A stretch of 64,000 bases of DNA from Sphingomonas spermidinifaciens (GTDB lineage: Bacteria; Pseudomonadota; Alphaproteobacteria; Sphingomonadales; Sphingomonadaceae), in contig NZ_NWMW01000002.1 of NCBI RefSeq assembly GCF_002351485.1, positions 1-64,000 of the forward strand, in the 5' to 3' direction. The notes below the pieces were generated by a model. The model saw nothing but the letters and a program-made list of their open reading frames with translations, did no database searches and was not told the DNA's origin. A program made the position numbers and the translations under genes. Below are positions 1-8,573 of the stretch, one piece after another; the stretch's first letter is position 1, and the number at the start of each line of letters is the position of its first letter.

Positions 1-170
1 AGACGGTGAACGTTCGACAGGGAAAACCCATTCACTTTGTTCGTTGGCCTCAGGCGCCGGCAGCTGCATTCGCAGCTTTGGCTATCGCGGCATAAGCCGC
101 GGCGGCCAGTCGGCCTTGCGGAGCCTCACGGCTCCGGCCCGTACCGCCAACGCCGCCGTTCCCGAATTGG
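1..170. other. Non-coding lead-in with three short hairpins
   Basis: No convincing reading frame is present here. Three perfect short stem-loops lie in tandem: AGCTGC/GCAGCT at 62-77, GCGGC/GCCGC at 87-100 and GGAGCC/GGCTCC at 120-135. They precede the initiator tRNA. They could be the trailing part of an upstream transcript or a structured leader; I do not recognise them as a known RNA family. Confidence 0.4.
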
Positions 171-247
<77 letters not shown>

Positions 248-259
248 ACACACACATCC

Positions 260-287
260 GCCCCCCGCAGCTCACGCCGCGGGGGGC
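260..287 (+). terminator. Hairpin terminator after tRNA-fMet
   Basis: A perfect 9-bp stem, GCCCCCCGC (260-268) with GCGGGGGGC (279-287), encloses a 10-base loop and starts 12 bases after the tRNA CCA. It is followed by AATTTG, a weak T tract. Because the next gene reads on the minus strand toward it, it may stop transcription from both sides. Confidence 0.7.
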
Positions 288-301
288 AATTTGCGTCTCC
301 G

Positions 302-688
302 CTACAGCAAGCCCAATGACCGAAAACTCGTCAGCCCGCCCCGCGTGACAATCAAGTGATCCACCAGCTTCAGATCCAGCATGCCGAAGACCCGCTCGGC
401 GTGCCGCGTCACGGCGATGTCGGCGGCGCTCGGGCGAGGGTCGGCGGATGGATGGTTGTGCGCCATGACCACCCCCGCGGCGTTCAGCGTCATCGCCTCT
501 TGCGCGACCGCTCGCAAGGGGATCGCGACAGCGCCGACGTCGCCGGCGGCGCTCTGGCGCACGGCGATAATCCGGTGAGACCGATCGAGCAGCGCAAAGG
601 CGGCGATCTCGATCGGCGCGACGCCCAGTGGCGCGAAGATGGCGCGTGCGGCGCTGATGTCTACAAGGCATTGAATCGCGGCGCCCAT
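302..688 (-). CDS. RadC-like JAB/MPN domain protein, single domain
   Basis: This 128-residue protein matches the C-terminal JAB domain of RadC/UPF0758. It carries the metal-site signature HNHPS followed by SAAD in the second half, and the typical ending with LVDHLIV and a terminal SLGLL. RadC family members usually have about 220 residues with an N-terminal helix-hairpin-helix part, which is missing here. I chose the ATG at 688 because it is the first start that gives the conserved domain; longer frames upstream run antisense through thyA. RadC itself has no settled function, and earlier links to DNA repair are doubtful. It is divergent from thyA. Confidence 0.75.
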   Translation of the reverse strand: MGAAIQCLVDISAARAIFAPLGVAPIEIAAFALLDRSHRIIAVRQSAAGDVGAVAIPLRAVAQEAMTLNAAGVVMAHNHPSADPRPSAADIAVTRHAERVFGMLDLKLVDHLIVTRGGLTSFRSLGLL

Positions 689-833
689 TTGCCGAACATG
701 CCATGAACTGCCGCGTGCCGATGGCACAGACTGGTCCGCTACGGTACCAAGCCACGCAACTCCCCGGTTGCGCGCGGGACTTGCCGATGGCGGTAGTCGC
801 ACTAAACCGCGCCGGAAAGCAGGGAGCGGCGGC

Positions 834-1754
834 GTGGAGCATTTCGACCGACAATATCTGGAGCTGCTTGAGGCGGTCTGGACGCGGGGCGACGAGCGGC
901 GAGATCGCACCGGCGTCGGCACGCGCTCGCTGTTCGGGCCAACGATGCGGTTCGATCTGTCGGACGGCAAGGTCCCTTTGCTGACCACCAAGCGCGTGGC
1001 TTGGAAGACGGCAGCACGCGAGATGATGTGGTTCCTCACCGGCAACACCAACATCCGCCCGCTGGTCGAGCAGAGGGTCCACATCTGGACCGACTGGCCG
1101 CTCGCACGCTACCGCCGTGAAACCGGTGAGGACATCGACCGCGACTCCTTCGAAGCGCGCATCATAGCCGACGATGCGTTCGCGGAGCGCTGGGGTGATC
1201 TCGGCCCCGTCTATGGCAAGCAATGGGTTGCTTGGGACACCTATGAGCCGGCGGGCGACGGTCTGTTCCGCCGGGGCGAGCCGGTCAATCAGATCGCGCG
1301 GCTGATTGACGACATCCGAAACAACCCGACGTCGCGCCGGCTGCTGTTCACCGGCTGGAACGTTGCCGAACTGCCAGGCATGGCGCTGCCCCCCTGCCAC
1401 ATGACCTACCAGTTTCACGTCGCGAGGGGGCGCGTGTCGTGCGCGTTGTGGCAACGCTCATGTGACCTGGGACTTGGTTTCGCATTCAACGCATTTTCGG
1501 CCGCGCTCCTGCTGCGGATGGTGGCACAGCAGTGCGACCTGGAGGCCGGCGAGTTGGTGTGGAGCGGGGGTGACGTACACGTCTACCTGAACCACGAGCA
1601 TCTCGTTACGGAGCAGCTGTCCCGCGTGCCGCGCGGCCAGCCAAGGCTGGAAATCAGGCGCAAGCCCGCCACGATTTTCGACTACCGCATCGAGGATTTC
1701 GAGGTCTTCGACTACGACCCCCACCCGCATATCGCCGCCCCGGTAGCCGTGTGA
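834..1754 (+). CDS. thyA: Thymidylate synthase
   Basis: It methylates dUMP to dTMP using methylene-tetrahydrofolate. The 306-residue protein has the catalytic Cys188 in LPPCHM, the phosphate-binding RSCD at 208-211, Asn219, and the dUMP-contacting GGDVHVYLNH stretch. A GTG start at 834 is preferred because AGGGAG lies 7 bases upstream; no better start exists. The usual PFN motif after RSCD is AFN here (Pro replaced by Ala), a mild departure from the family. No dihydrofolate reductase gene adjoins it, and a decayed transposase follows. Confidence 0.95.
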   Translation: MEHFDRQYLELLEAVWTRGDERRDRTGVGTRSLFGPTMRFDLSDGKVPLLTTKRVAWKTAAREMMWFLTGNTNIRPLVEQRVHIWTDWPLARYRRETGEDIDRDSFEARIIADDAFAERWGDLGPVYGKQWVAWDTYEPAGDGLFRRGEPVNQIARLIDDIRNNPTSRRLLFTGWNVAELPGMALPPCHMTYQFHVARGRVSCALWQRSCDLGLGFAFNAFSAALLLRMVAQQCDLEAGELVWSGGDVHVYLNHEHLVTEQLSRVPRGQPRLEIRRKPATIFDYRIEDFEVFDYDPHPHIAAPVAV

Positions 1755-2324
1755 TCGCCTGAGCCGTCCCTACCGCGAGCCGAAGCGGCTGCGGCGCCGG
1801 TCGCAGTGATTATCGTGCCGGACCGGTTTGCTGCACAGCCTGCGGCCCAGGATGCAGGGCGGAATGCGTTTGGCCCTCTAGGGCATCGCTGAACCCATCC
1901 GAATCGTGCCCACGAACGCCGAGCCACCGCTGCGCCTTCAAGAAAGTCGCATCGGTTACGGTCAACGAACACGATGGCGCTCAGCACCCGTCGTCACCCA
2001 CTCGAGGTTTGTTGTGGCTCCTCGAAATGAAAAGCCGCAGCCGTTCGATCTGCTCATCCCTCAGCCGAACAGGTGGCTCGTTCCGAGCTCCAAGGAGCCT
2101 GAATGGAATAGAGACGCTCACGATGGGCCCCGACCCCCATCGGGCAGCGTGACTATACCAAGCATGCAACGCTTATCGACGGCGTTGCTGCTGCGCATGC
2201 ACGTGCGACAATGCGTTTGTGAACCTGCGCGCTGATCTGGGATACGGGCGAGGCGGCCTGAATGAAGGGGTTGAAGCGCGCCGCGCCGCTGCCACATCGG
2301 GTGCATCAGCCAAGGAGCAACCCG
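1755..2324. other. 570-base stretch without an intact gene
   Basis: This interval separates thyA from the SDHAF4-like gene. The only recognisable content is an IS5-type transposase fragment on the minus strand (about 1945-2088, listed separately) and a 7-bp inverted repeat CGATGGG/CCCATCG at 2121-2142. Short open frames on both strands do not resemble proteins I know and lack good ribosome binding sites. Confidence 0.6.
1945..2088 (-). pseudogene. IS5-family transposase N-terminal remnant, frameshifted
   Basis: Read on the minus strand, this encodes residues like VRLRDEQIERLR, then SHNKPRVGDD, then after a change of frame LSAIVFVDRN. The expected order in IS5-family transposases with a DUF4096-type N-terminus is LSDEQIERLRPFFP, KPRVDDRRVLSGIVFVNRNGLRW. 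The frame breaks between DD and VL near 1984, where about four bases appear to be missing, creating a stop. The conserved continuation with the catalytic DDE domain is not detectable, so the element is a dead fragment. No clear terminal inverted repeats remain. Confidence 0.65.
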
Positions 2325-2483
2325 ATGGGCCAGCGCCCGCCGCACGTAAAGCCGCCCGCCTACCTCTCGAAGAGCCCGCCGGTGCCCAAGCCCGAGCCGG
2401 CGGCGAGGAAGCCCGATCCCGACGGCCGCGACCCGGTGCGGTATGGCGACTGGGAACTCAAGGGGATCGCGATCGATTTCTAG
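2325..2483 (+). CDS. DUF1674 / SDHAF4-like protein
   Basis: This 52-residue protein ends in DPVRYGDWELKGIAIDF, the hallmark of the DUF1674 family. Mitochondrial members (Sdh8/SDHAF4) bind flavinylated SdhA and help assemble succinate dehydrogenase; the same role is plausible here but not shown. The start ATG at 2325 has AAGGAG eight bases upstream (2312-2317), which decides against a longer frame opening at 2262. The N-terminal half is proline-rich and probably disordered. It stands alone, between the transposase remnant and convergent gpsA. Confidence 0.88.
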   Translation: MGQRPPHVKPPAYLSKSPPVPKPEPAARKPDPDGRDPVRYGDWELKGIAIDF

Positions 2484-2599
2484 CGTCTAGGTCAAATCAA
2501 GGCCGCCATCCCAGCGCAGACGGGAACCGCTGAGTGCGGGGCGCCTGCGTAGTGGGCGCAAGCCCAGCTGTCGCTATGTAACGGCTTTGTGGGTGCCGC

Positions 2600-3574
2600 T
2601 CAGGCTTCGGGCCGGAGCGGCCTCGCCAGCAGCGCCTGTGTGATCGCGTCCACATCTGCCCCCTCGAGTAGCGCGCACACCGCCTCGGTCACAGGCATGT
2701 CGACGCCGCGCGCGCGCGCATCCTCACGGAGGACAGGGGCGGTAAAGGCGCCCTCCGCCACGGTCCTGCGGTCGGCGAGCATCGAGGCGGCGGGGCGCCC
2801 CTCGCCGATACCGACGCCCAGCGAGAAGTTGCGGCTGCTGGTCGAGGAGCAGGTGAGGACGAGGTCGCCAAGGCCCGACAGGCCGCTCAACGTCTCCGCC
2901 CGCGCGCCGCGGGCGATGCCGTAGCGGGTCATCTCGGCGAACCCGCGTGCGATCACCGCCGCGCGCGCGTTCTGGCCAAGGCCCGCGCCGTCGACAACGC
3001 CGCAGGCGATAGCGAGCACGTTCTTCACCGCGCCGCCGATCTCGGCGCCGATTACATCGTCGCTGGCATAGGGGCGCAGGCTTGGCCCTGCGAGCCGCTC
3101 GGCCAGCGCATTGCGCAATCCGGGGTCGGCACAGGCGAGCGTGACCGCGGTGGGCAACCCGGCCGCGACCTCATGCGCGAAGGTCGGGCCGGAAAGGACG
3201 GCAAGCGGCGCGTCCGGGCGAACGTCTGCGGCGATCTCGCTGACCAGCCGGCGTGTACCCGCCTCGATCCCCTTGGCGCACAGGACGAGCGGTCGACCGG
3301 CGACGTCGATTTCGCAGAGCACCGCGCCGACATGCTGCGCCGGAACGACGACGAGCAGCGCGTCGGCTTCGGCCAGATCGGCAAGGTCGCCGGTGGCGCG
3401 GATCGCGGGCGACAGCTTTGCCTTGGGCAGGAACAGCGCGTTGACGTGCGCCTCGTTGATGCTCGCCACCACCTCGGGCTCGCGCGCCCAGAGCGTCACG
3501 TCCTCGCCGCCCGAGGCGGCGACCTGCGCGAGCGCGGTGCCCCAAGCGCCCGCGCCGATGACGCCGATCCTCAT
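2600..3574 (-). CDS. gpsA: Glycerol-3-phosphate dehydrogenase [NAD(P)+]
   Basis: It reduces dihydroxyacetone phosphate to sn-glycerol 3-phosphate for phospholipid synthesis in the cytoplasm. The 324-residue protein opens with the Rossmann motif [14 protein letters not shown] and has the catalytic lysine in [13 protein letters not shown], followed by [12 protein letters not shown]. The ATG at 3574 overlaps the tsaD stop by four bases (ATGA), so the two are translationally coupled. Longer frames upstream are antisense or out-of-frame extension into tsaD. Confidence 0.97.
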   Translation of the reverse strand: MRIGVIGAGAWGTALAQVAASGGEDVTLWAREPEVVASINEAHVNALFLPKAKLSPAIRATGDLADLAEADALLVVVPAQHVGAVLCEIDVAGRPLVLCAKGIEAGTRRLVSEIAADVRPDAPLAVLSGPTFAHEVAAGLPTAVTLACADPGLRNALAERLAGPSLRPYASDDVIGAEIGGAVKNVLAIACGVVDGAGLGQNARAAVIARGFAEMTRYGIARGARAETLSGLSGLGDLVLTCSSTSSRNFSLGVGIGEGRPAASMLADRRTVAEGAFTAPVLREDARARGVDMPVTEAVCALLEGADVDAITQALLARPLRPEA

Positions 3575-4605
3575 GCCTTGACCCCCGCCCCGCGCGCCGG
3601 TGCCGCGTGCGGATCGAGCGGCCAGCGCGCGCGTGCGGGCGTGTCGAGCGGGTCGGTCAGCCCCGCGGCGAGGCGCTCCGCCCCGGCCCAGGCGATCATC
3701 GCCGCATTGTCGGTGCAGAGCCACAGGGGCGGGGCGACGAACGGCAAGTCGTAGGACGCGGCGAGCGACTGAAGCGACGAACGCACGCCCTGATTGGCAG
3801 CCACCCCACCCGCGACGACCAGCGCGGTGACGCCCGGCGCGCTGCCGATCGCGCGGCGCGTGCGGTCGATCAGGCAATCGATGACCGCCTGTTGGAAGGC
3901 GGCGGCGATATCCTCGGCGCGGTGCTCGCCCGATTGGGCGGCACGCGCGACGGCGCTCTTGAGGCCGGCGAAGGAGAAATGCGGCTCGGCACTGCCCATC
4001 AGCGGGCGGGGGAGCGACACCGCATTTGCGTCGCCCTGCGCGGCGGCGCGCTCGACCGCGGGGCCGCCGGGAAAGCCCAGCCCGAGAAGCTTGGCGGTCT
4101 TGTCGAACGCCTCGCCCGCGGCATCGTCGATCGTTGTCGCGAGGCGGACGTGGTCGCCCACTCCGCGCACCAGCAGCAACTGGCAATGCCCGCCCGAGAC
4201 GAGAAGAAGGAGATAGGGAAAGGCGAGGTCGGGCTCTGCGAGCCGGGGGCTCAGCGCATGCCCCTCCAGATGATTGACCGCGATCAGCGGCTTGCCCGAG
4301 GCGTGCGCGAGCGCCTTACCCGTTACGAGGCCGACCATCACTCCGCCGATCAGCCCGGGCCCGGCGGTTGCGGCGATCGCATCGACATCGGCGAGCGTCA
4401 CGCCGGCCTCTGCCAGTGCGCTCTCGATCAAGGGGGAGAGGATGTCGGCATGCGCGCGCGCCGCGATCTCCGGCACCACGCCGCCATAGGGGGCATGCGC
4501 GGCTTCCTGCCCCGCCAGCTTGTGCGAGAGGATCCGCCGGTCGCTGGTGACGAGCGCCGCGGCGGTTTCGTCGCAGCTCGATTCGATGCCAAGGATCAGC
4601 GCCAT
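3571..4605 (-). CDS. tsaD: tRNA N6-adenosine threonylcarbamoyltransferase
   Basis: TsaD transfers the threonylcarbamoyl group to A37 of ANN-decoding tRNAs together with TsaB and TsaE. The protein of about 344 residues starts [15 protein letters not shown] and has the metal-binding histidines His112 and His116 in NHLEGH, plus the ATP-binding [10 protein letters not shown] and [10 protein letters not shown]. An ATG nine bases further upstream (4614) is also possible; I prefer 4605 because GGAAG precedes it. It runs divergently from hemC with under 40 bases between them, so promoters must overlap the coding ends. Confidence 0.97.
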   Translation of the reverse strand: MALILGIESSCDETAAALVTSDRRILSHKLAGQEAAHAPYGGVVPEIAARAHADILSPLIESALAEAGVTLADVDAIAATAGPGLIGGVMVGLVTGKALAHASGKPLIAVNHLEGHALSPRLAEPDLAFPYLLLLVSGGHCQLLLVRGVGDHVRLATTIDDAAGEAFDKTAKLLGLGFPGGPAVERAAAQGDANAVSLPRPLMGSAEPHFSFAGLKSAVARAAQSGEHRAEDIAAAFQQAVIDCLIDRTRRAIGSAPGVTALVVAGGVAANQGVRSSLQSLAASYDLPFVAPPLWLCTDNAAMIAWAGAERLAAGLTDPLDTPARARWPLDPHAAPARGAGVKA

Positions 4606-4643
4606 CGCTTCCATCTAGCCGCGCGTCCGGTTAGCACAAGGCC

Positions 4644-5570
4644 ATGGCCCGACCCTTCCGCATCGGCACGCGCGGTTCGCCGCTGGCGCTCACCCAGGCC
4701 AATCTGGCGCGATCGCTGCTCGCCGCGGCGCATGAGCGGGACGCCTCGGCGTTCGAGATCGTGCCGATCCGCACCACCGGCGACCGCGTGCAGGACCGGC
4801 CGCTGGCCGAGATCGGCGGCAAGGCGCTGTGGACCAAGGAGCTCGACCGCGCGCTGATCGAGGGCGAGATCGACTGCGCAGTGCACTCGATGAAGGATGT
4901 CGAGACGATTCGCCCGAGCGCCATCGTCATCGCCGCGATCCTTGAGCGCGCCGACGTGCGCGAGCGGTTGCTGGGCGCGTCCTCGATCGAGGCGCTGCCG
5001 CTGGGCGCGGCGATCGGCACCTCCTCGCCCCGGCGTGCGGCGCAGATGCGGCGGATGCGGCCCGACCTGCGCATCGTCCCCCTTCGCGGCAATGTCGATA
5101 CGCGCATCGCCAAGCTGACGACGGGAGAGGCCGACGCTACGCTGCTCGCCGCGGCCGGGCTCGAACGCTTGGGGCGCGGCGAAGTAGGCGTGGCGCTGCC
5201 GATCGAGACGATGCTCCCCGCGCCGTCGCAGGGGGCGATCGGGATAGAGGTGCGCGCGAGCGATGCCGATGCGCGCGCGCTGGTCGGCGCGATCGACCAT
5301 GCCGACACCCACGCCTGCGTCATGGCCGAGCGGGCGCTGCTCGCGGCGCTGGAGGCTGACTGCCACTCGCCCGTCGCGGCGCATGCGCGGTTCGAGGGCG
5401 GAGTGATGGTCCTGGCGGCGCAGCTCCTGAGCGAAGACGGGGCCGAGCATGTGACGGGCTCGCTGTCGGGCCATGACGGGATCACGCTGGCGCGAGCGCT
5501 GGCGCGAGACCTGATCGAACGCGCGCCGGCGGCGGTCTGCGCGCGCTTCGGATCATGCGACGCCGCCTGA
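4644..5570 (+). CDS. hemC: Porphobilinogen deaminase (hydroxymethylbilane synthase)
   Basis: It polymerises four porphobilinogens into hydroxymethylbilane in heme synthesis. The 308-residue protein shows the catalytic HSMKD at 81-85, the arginine-rich SSPRRAAQMRR that holds the substrate acidic groups, GNVDTRIAKL, and Cys240 in EADCHSP, where the dipyrromethane cofactor attaches. The stop overlaps the hemD start by 16 bases, so the first two heme genes form an operon with the mic60-like gene that follows. Confidence 0.97.
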   Translation: MARPFRIGTRGSPLALTQANLARSLLAAAHERDASAFEIVPIRTTGDRVQDRPLAEIGGKALWTKELDRALIEGEIDCAVHSMKDVETIRPSAIVIAAILERADVRERLLGASSIEALPLGAAIGTSSPRRAAQMRRMRPDLRIVPLRGNVDTRIAKLTTGEADATLLAAAGLERLGRGEVGVALPIETMLPAPSQGAIGIEVRASDADARALVGAIDHADTHACVMAERALLAALEADCHSPVAAHARFEGGVMVLAAQLLSEDGAEHVTGSLSGHDGITLARALARDLIERAPAAVCARFGSCDAA

Positions 5571-6247
5571 TCGTCCTGCGCCCCGAACCGGGCAACGCCG
5601 CGACCTGTGCCGCAATCCGCGCGGGCGGCGTCGAGGCGGTGGCGCTGCCGCTGTTCGAGGTGCGGCCGGTTCCATGGGAGGCGCCCGACCCAGCGGGCTT
5701 TGATGCACTGGTACTGACGAGCGCCAACGCCGTGCGTCATGCCGGGCCGCAGCTTGTCCGCTATGGCGGGCTTCCGGTCGTTACCGTGGGCGCCGCTACG
5801 GCGCGGGCGGCCGAAGCGGCGGGCCTCGCCGTCGCTGCCATGGGCGAGGGCGATGCAGCGGATCTACCTCCGATGCTCGCCTCGATCGGCGCCGAGCGTC
5901 CGCTGCACCTCACCGGACGCGACCATCGGGGGCTCGGACTGGGCGAGACGGTGGTGGTCTATGCGAGCGAGCCGGACGACCCGGCGCCCGGCGCACTGGC
6001 GGTGCTCGAGGGATCGACCGCGTTGATCCATTCGGCGCGCGCAGGGGCGCGGTTGGCCACCCTCGCCAGTGCCGCTGGGCTCGGCCGTGCGACGATCGCG
6101 GTGGCGGCGATCAGCCCGGCGGCGCTTCGGGCAGCGGGCGAGGGGTGGCGCGCGGCGACGGCCGCGCCTGTGCCGCGCGACGACGCGCTGATCGCCGCGG
6201 CGCTTTCGATTGACCGCCCCGATGGCGGCAGGGATAAGGTGCCATGA
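5555..6247 (+). CDS. hemD: Uroporphyrinogen-III synthase
   Basis: This enzyme closes hydroxymethylbilane with inversion of ring D. Sequence conservation in the family is low; the call rests on the 230-residue length, the opening LIVLRPEPGN, the LVLTSANAVRHA segment near residue 50, the LTGRDHRGLG segment, and its overlap with hemC. The last four bases overlap the start of the mitofilin-like gene. Confidence 0.9.
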   Translation: MRRRLIVLRPEPGNAATCAAIRAGGVEAVALPLFEVRPVPWEAPDPAGFDALVLTSANAVRHAGPQLVRYGGLPVVTVGAATARAAEAAGLAVAAMGEGDAADLPPMLASIGAERPLHLTGRDHRGLGLGETVVVYASEPDDPAPGALAVLEGSTALIHSARAGARLATLASAAGLGRATIAVAAISPAALRAAGEGWRAATAAPVPRDDALIAAALSIDRPDGGRDKVP

Positions 6248-7116
6248 TCGCCGACGAAGTTTCGTTCGAAGCGCGCCCGCGTCGGCGCGGCCGCGGCCTG
6301 TCGCTGCTCATCGCCATCCTGCTGGCGCTCGGCATCGGTATCGTCGTGGCGGTGCTGTGGATCGCCCCGGTGTGGGAGCGTTGGCGCGCGCCCGCGGCAG
6401 CACGGGCCGCTGCGACGGCTCTCCCCAGAACGCCCGCCGCACCCGCCAACGCGGAGCCGGGCGCCGACCTCACTTCGCTTTATGCGCGCGAGATCGCATT
6501 GGCCGCGCGGCTTGAGGCGCTCGAGACCGAACTGTCGGGCATCGAGGGCGATTCGCGCCTTGCCTCCGCTTATGCGCGGCGCGCCGAGGGTGTGCTGGTC
6601 GCCTTTGCCGCGCGCCGGGCGCTCGATCGCGGCCTGCCGCTCGGCTATGTCGATGCGCAGCTTCGCGAGCGGTTTGGCGCGGTGCGTCCCACCGCCGTCG
6701 CGGCGGTAACGGCGGCCGCGGCGTCGCCTGTCACGCTCGAGGATCTGCGCCTCGGCCTCGAATCGATGGCGCCGACGCTGATGAGCGGGACGCGCGACGG
6801 GTGGTGGCCGGCGCTGCGCCGCGAGCTCGCCGGGCTCGTGGTGCTGCGTCAGGAGACGACGCCGAGTGCGCGTCCCGCCGACCGGCTGACGCGCGCGCGC
6901 CGGCTGGTCGATGCCGGCAATGTCGAGGCGGCGATGGCCGAGGTCGCGCGGATGCCCGGCGCGCAGGGGGCGCAGGGCTGGCTTCAGGCCGCGCAGCGCT
7001 ATGTTCAGGCACGCCGCGCGCTCAACGTCATCGAGGCGACGGCGCTGTCGCTACCGGAGCCACCGCCGGCCCCGCCGCCGCCGGCCGCGCTTCCGACGCC
7101 CTCGCGGCCGCGCTGA
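6244..7116 (+). CDS. Mic60/mitofilin-like inner-membrane protein
   Basis: The 290-residue protein has one N-terminal membrane anchor (about residues 19-40, GLSLLIAILLALGIGIVVAV) and a large periplasmic part rich in alanine and arginine. The C-terminal LTRARRLVDAGNVEAAMAEV to LQAAQRYVQARRALN stretch corresponds to the mitofilin signature. Alphaproteobacterial Mic60 homologues are known to lie beside heme genes and to shape intracytoplasmic membranes in some species; whether this bacterium makes such membranes cannot be read here. The gene starts inside the hemD stop. The end is a proline-rich tail. Confidence 0.82.
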   Translation: MIADEVSFEARPRRRGRGLSLLIAILLALGIGIVVAVLWIAPVWERWRAPAAARAAATALPRTPAAPANAEPGADLTSLYAREIALAARLEALETELSGIEGDSRLASAYARRAEGVLVAFAARRALDRGLPLGYVDAQLRERFGAVRPTAVAAVTAAAASPVTLEDLRLGLESMAPTLMSGTRDGWWPALRRELAGLVVLRQETTPSARPADRLTRARRLVDAGNVEAAMAEVARMPGAQGAQGWLQAAQRYVQARRALNVIEATALSLPEPPPAPPPPAALPTPSRPR

Positions 7117-7120
7117 CCGC

Positions 7121-7570
7121 TCAGGTCGCGCAGGCGACGCGCGCCGCGTCGATCGCCGTCGCCGCCCCCGACAGGCGATAGACATCGGCGAAGGGCCGGC
7201 GATCAGTGCCGACGCTTTCGACGCTCAGGCTGCGTGCGCCGCGCATCGCCGCGACGATCGCGCGGTCGGTTTCGCTATCGGGCGCCCAGCCGTCGCGCGG
7301 CCCCGCGGTCAGGCGGAAGCGCCGCTCGCCAATGGTGAGGGTGACGCGGGCCGCGTCGCTACGCGGCCGGCTGAGCCGCACGTGAAGCTGCGGCCGCGGT
7401 CCCGATGCCGGCCATACGCCAACCGCGACGAATCCCCGGCGGCCTCGCTGGACCGGCGCGCTCATCGCATAACAGCGCCGCGGGCCATTGTCGGCGAACG
7501 CGCCCCAGGCATCGAACACGCCGATCGCGGTCGGCGAAAACGCCAGCATCAGGGCGGCAAGATGGCTCAT
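7121..7570 (-). CDS. Small exported protein, possibly IalB-like
   Basis: A 149-residue protein with a weak hydrophobic start (MSHLAALMLAFSPTAIGVF), then a WGAFADNGPRRCYAMS segment and a C-terminal Cys (VACAT). The pattern of WGAF, RCYA and a LTIGERRFRL strand recalls invasion-associated-locus-B-type domains found widely in alphaproteobacteria, but I hold this loosely. It converges on the mic60-like gene, with four bases between the stops. Confidence 0.55.
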   Translation of the reverse strand: MSHLAALMLAFSPTAIGVFDAWGAFADNGPRRCYAMSAPVQRGRRGFVAVGVWPASGPRPQLHVRLSRPRSDAARVTLTIGERRFRLTAGPRDGWAPDSETDRAIVAAMRGARSLSVESVGTDRRPFADVYRLSGAATAIDAARVACAT

Positions 7571-7748
7571 GCGGGACCGATTGCGGCGTTGGAATGGGGC
7601 AGGGTTGGTTCAACCCCCTGTTGCGCAATTGCCACCGAAATCCCCGTTTATCTGCCGTTCATGCAACTTCGCTGCGACGCACCCATTTGAGCGCCCCGTC
7701 CGGTTCGCTGCCAGCGCGCCGGATGTGTGTTCAGGTAAGGAGTTTTCC

Positions 7749-8408
7749 ATGCGTTACGCAATCGCCGCGGCACTCGTCGCTTCCACCGCCTTCACCGCTC
7801 CCGCGCTCGCGCAGGACCAGGTCAACCCCGTCTTCACCGGCCCGCGCATCGCCGTGCTCGGCGGCTATGACGGCATCCGGCCGGGGTCGAGCGAGGACAG
7901 CGATGTCGAGGGCGACGACCAGACGGTCGACGGGTTCCTCTATGGCGGCGAGATCGGCTACGACTTCGCCTTCGGCGGCGCGCTCGTCGGCGTTGAGGCG
8001 GAACTGACCGATTCGACCGGCAAGGTCGAGACCAACCGGGTCAATCCCAACACCTTCGGCTTCGGCGAGGTTTCGACCGGCCGCGACATCTATGTCGGCG
8101 CGCGCGTCGGTGCACTCGTCGACCCGTCGACGCTGGTCTATGCCAAGGGCGGCTACACCAACACGCGCCTCAACGTGCTGGCCGGCGACGGTGAGACCGA
8201 ACTCGACACCAACTTCAACCTCGACGGTTGGCGCCTGGGCGCGGGTGTCGAGCGCGCAATCGGCACCAACACCTTCGCCAAGCTCGAGTATCGTTACTCG
8301 AACTACGAGCAGGCGCGTCTCGAATATCCCGACGGGGCGACGACGGGCCGGTTCGACGTCGATACCGACCGCCATCAGGTCGTTGCCGGTGTTGGCCTGC
8401 GCTTCTGA
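7749..8408 (+). CDS. Outer-membrane beta-barrel protein (Omp25/OmpA-type)
   Basis: The 219-residue protein has a Sec signal peptide (MRYAIAAALVASTAFTAPALA, cleaved before QDQ) and alternating strands ending in the C-terminal phenylalanine typical of barrels inserted by BamA (VVAGVGLRF). Glycine and aromatic residues recur as in 8-stranded porin-like surface proteins such as GGEIGYDFAFG and RVGALVDPSTLVYAKGGYT. The ATG follows TAAGGAG with good spacing. A strong terminator follows. The ligand or role is unknown; structural membrane function is the safest guess. Confidence 0.88.
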   Translation: MRYAIAAALVASTAFTAPALAQDQVNPVFTGPRIAVLGGYDGIRPGSSEDSDVEGDDQTVDGFLYGGEIGYDFAFGGALVGVEAELTDSTGKVETNRVNPNTFGFGEVSTGRDIYVGARVGALVDPSTLVYAKGGYTNTRLNVLAGDGETELDTNFNLDGWRLGAGVERAIGTNTFAKLEYRYSNYEQARLEYPDGATTGRFDVDTDRHQVVAGVGLRF

Positions 8409-8461
8409 TCGGCGCGAGCTTCGTTAGCGGGGCGTTAACCCCGCGGACCTAGTCGAACGAA

Positions 8462-8491
8462 GGGCCGGAGCGGCTTGCTCCGGCCCTTTTT
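8462..8491 (+). terminator. Rho-independent terminator after the barrel gene
   Basis: A perfect 9-bp GC-rich stem, GGGCCGGAG (8462-8470) with CTCCGGCCC (8478-8486), has a 7-base loop and is followed by five T residues. It separates the barrel gene from dnaN. Confidence 0.92.
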
Positions 8492-8573
8492 CGCGCTAGA
8501 CATAGGTGGCTTCGAGGGCCGCTCCGGGCGCGGAGGCGTGGACGTTGGTGGGGCGCGGCCCCGGGGGATTGAA

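Noticed and set aside
2088-2324. Possible small gene between the transposase remnant and the SDHAF4-like gene
   Set aside because: Short frames here lack ribosome binding sites and familiar features; the frame opening at 2262 is an upstream extension of the SDHAF4-like gene, whose own start has AAGGAG.
3607-4857. 416-codon plus-strand frame opposite tsaD
   Set aside because: It lies entirely antisense to tsaD and overlaps hemC; no recognisable protein features.
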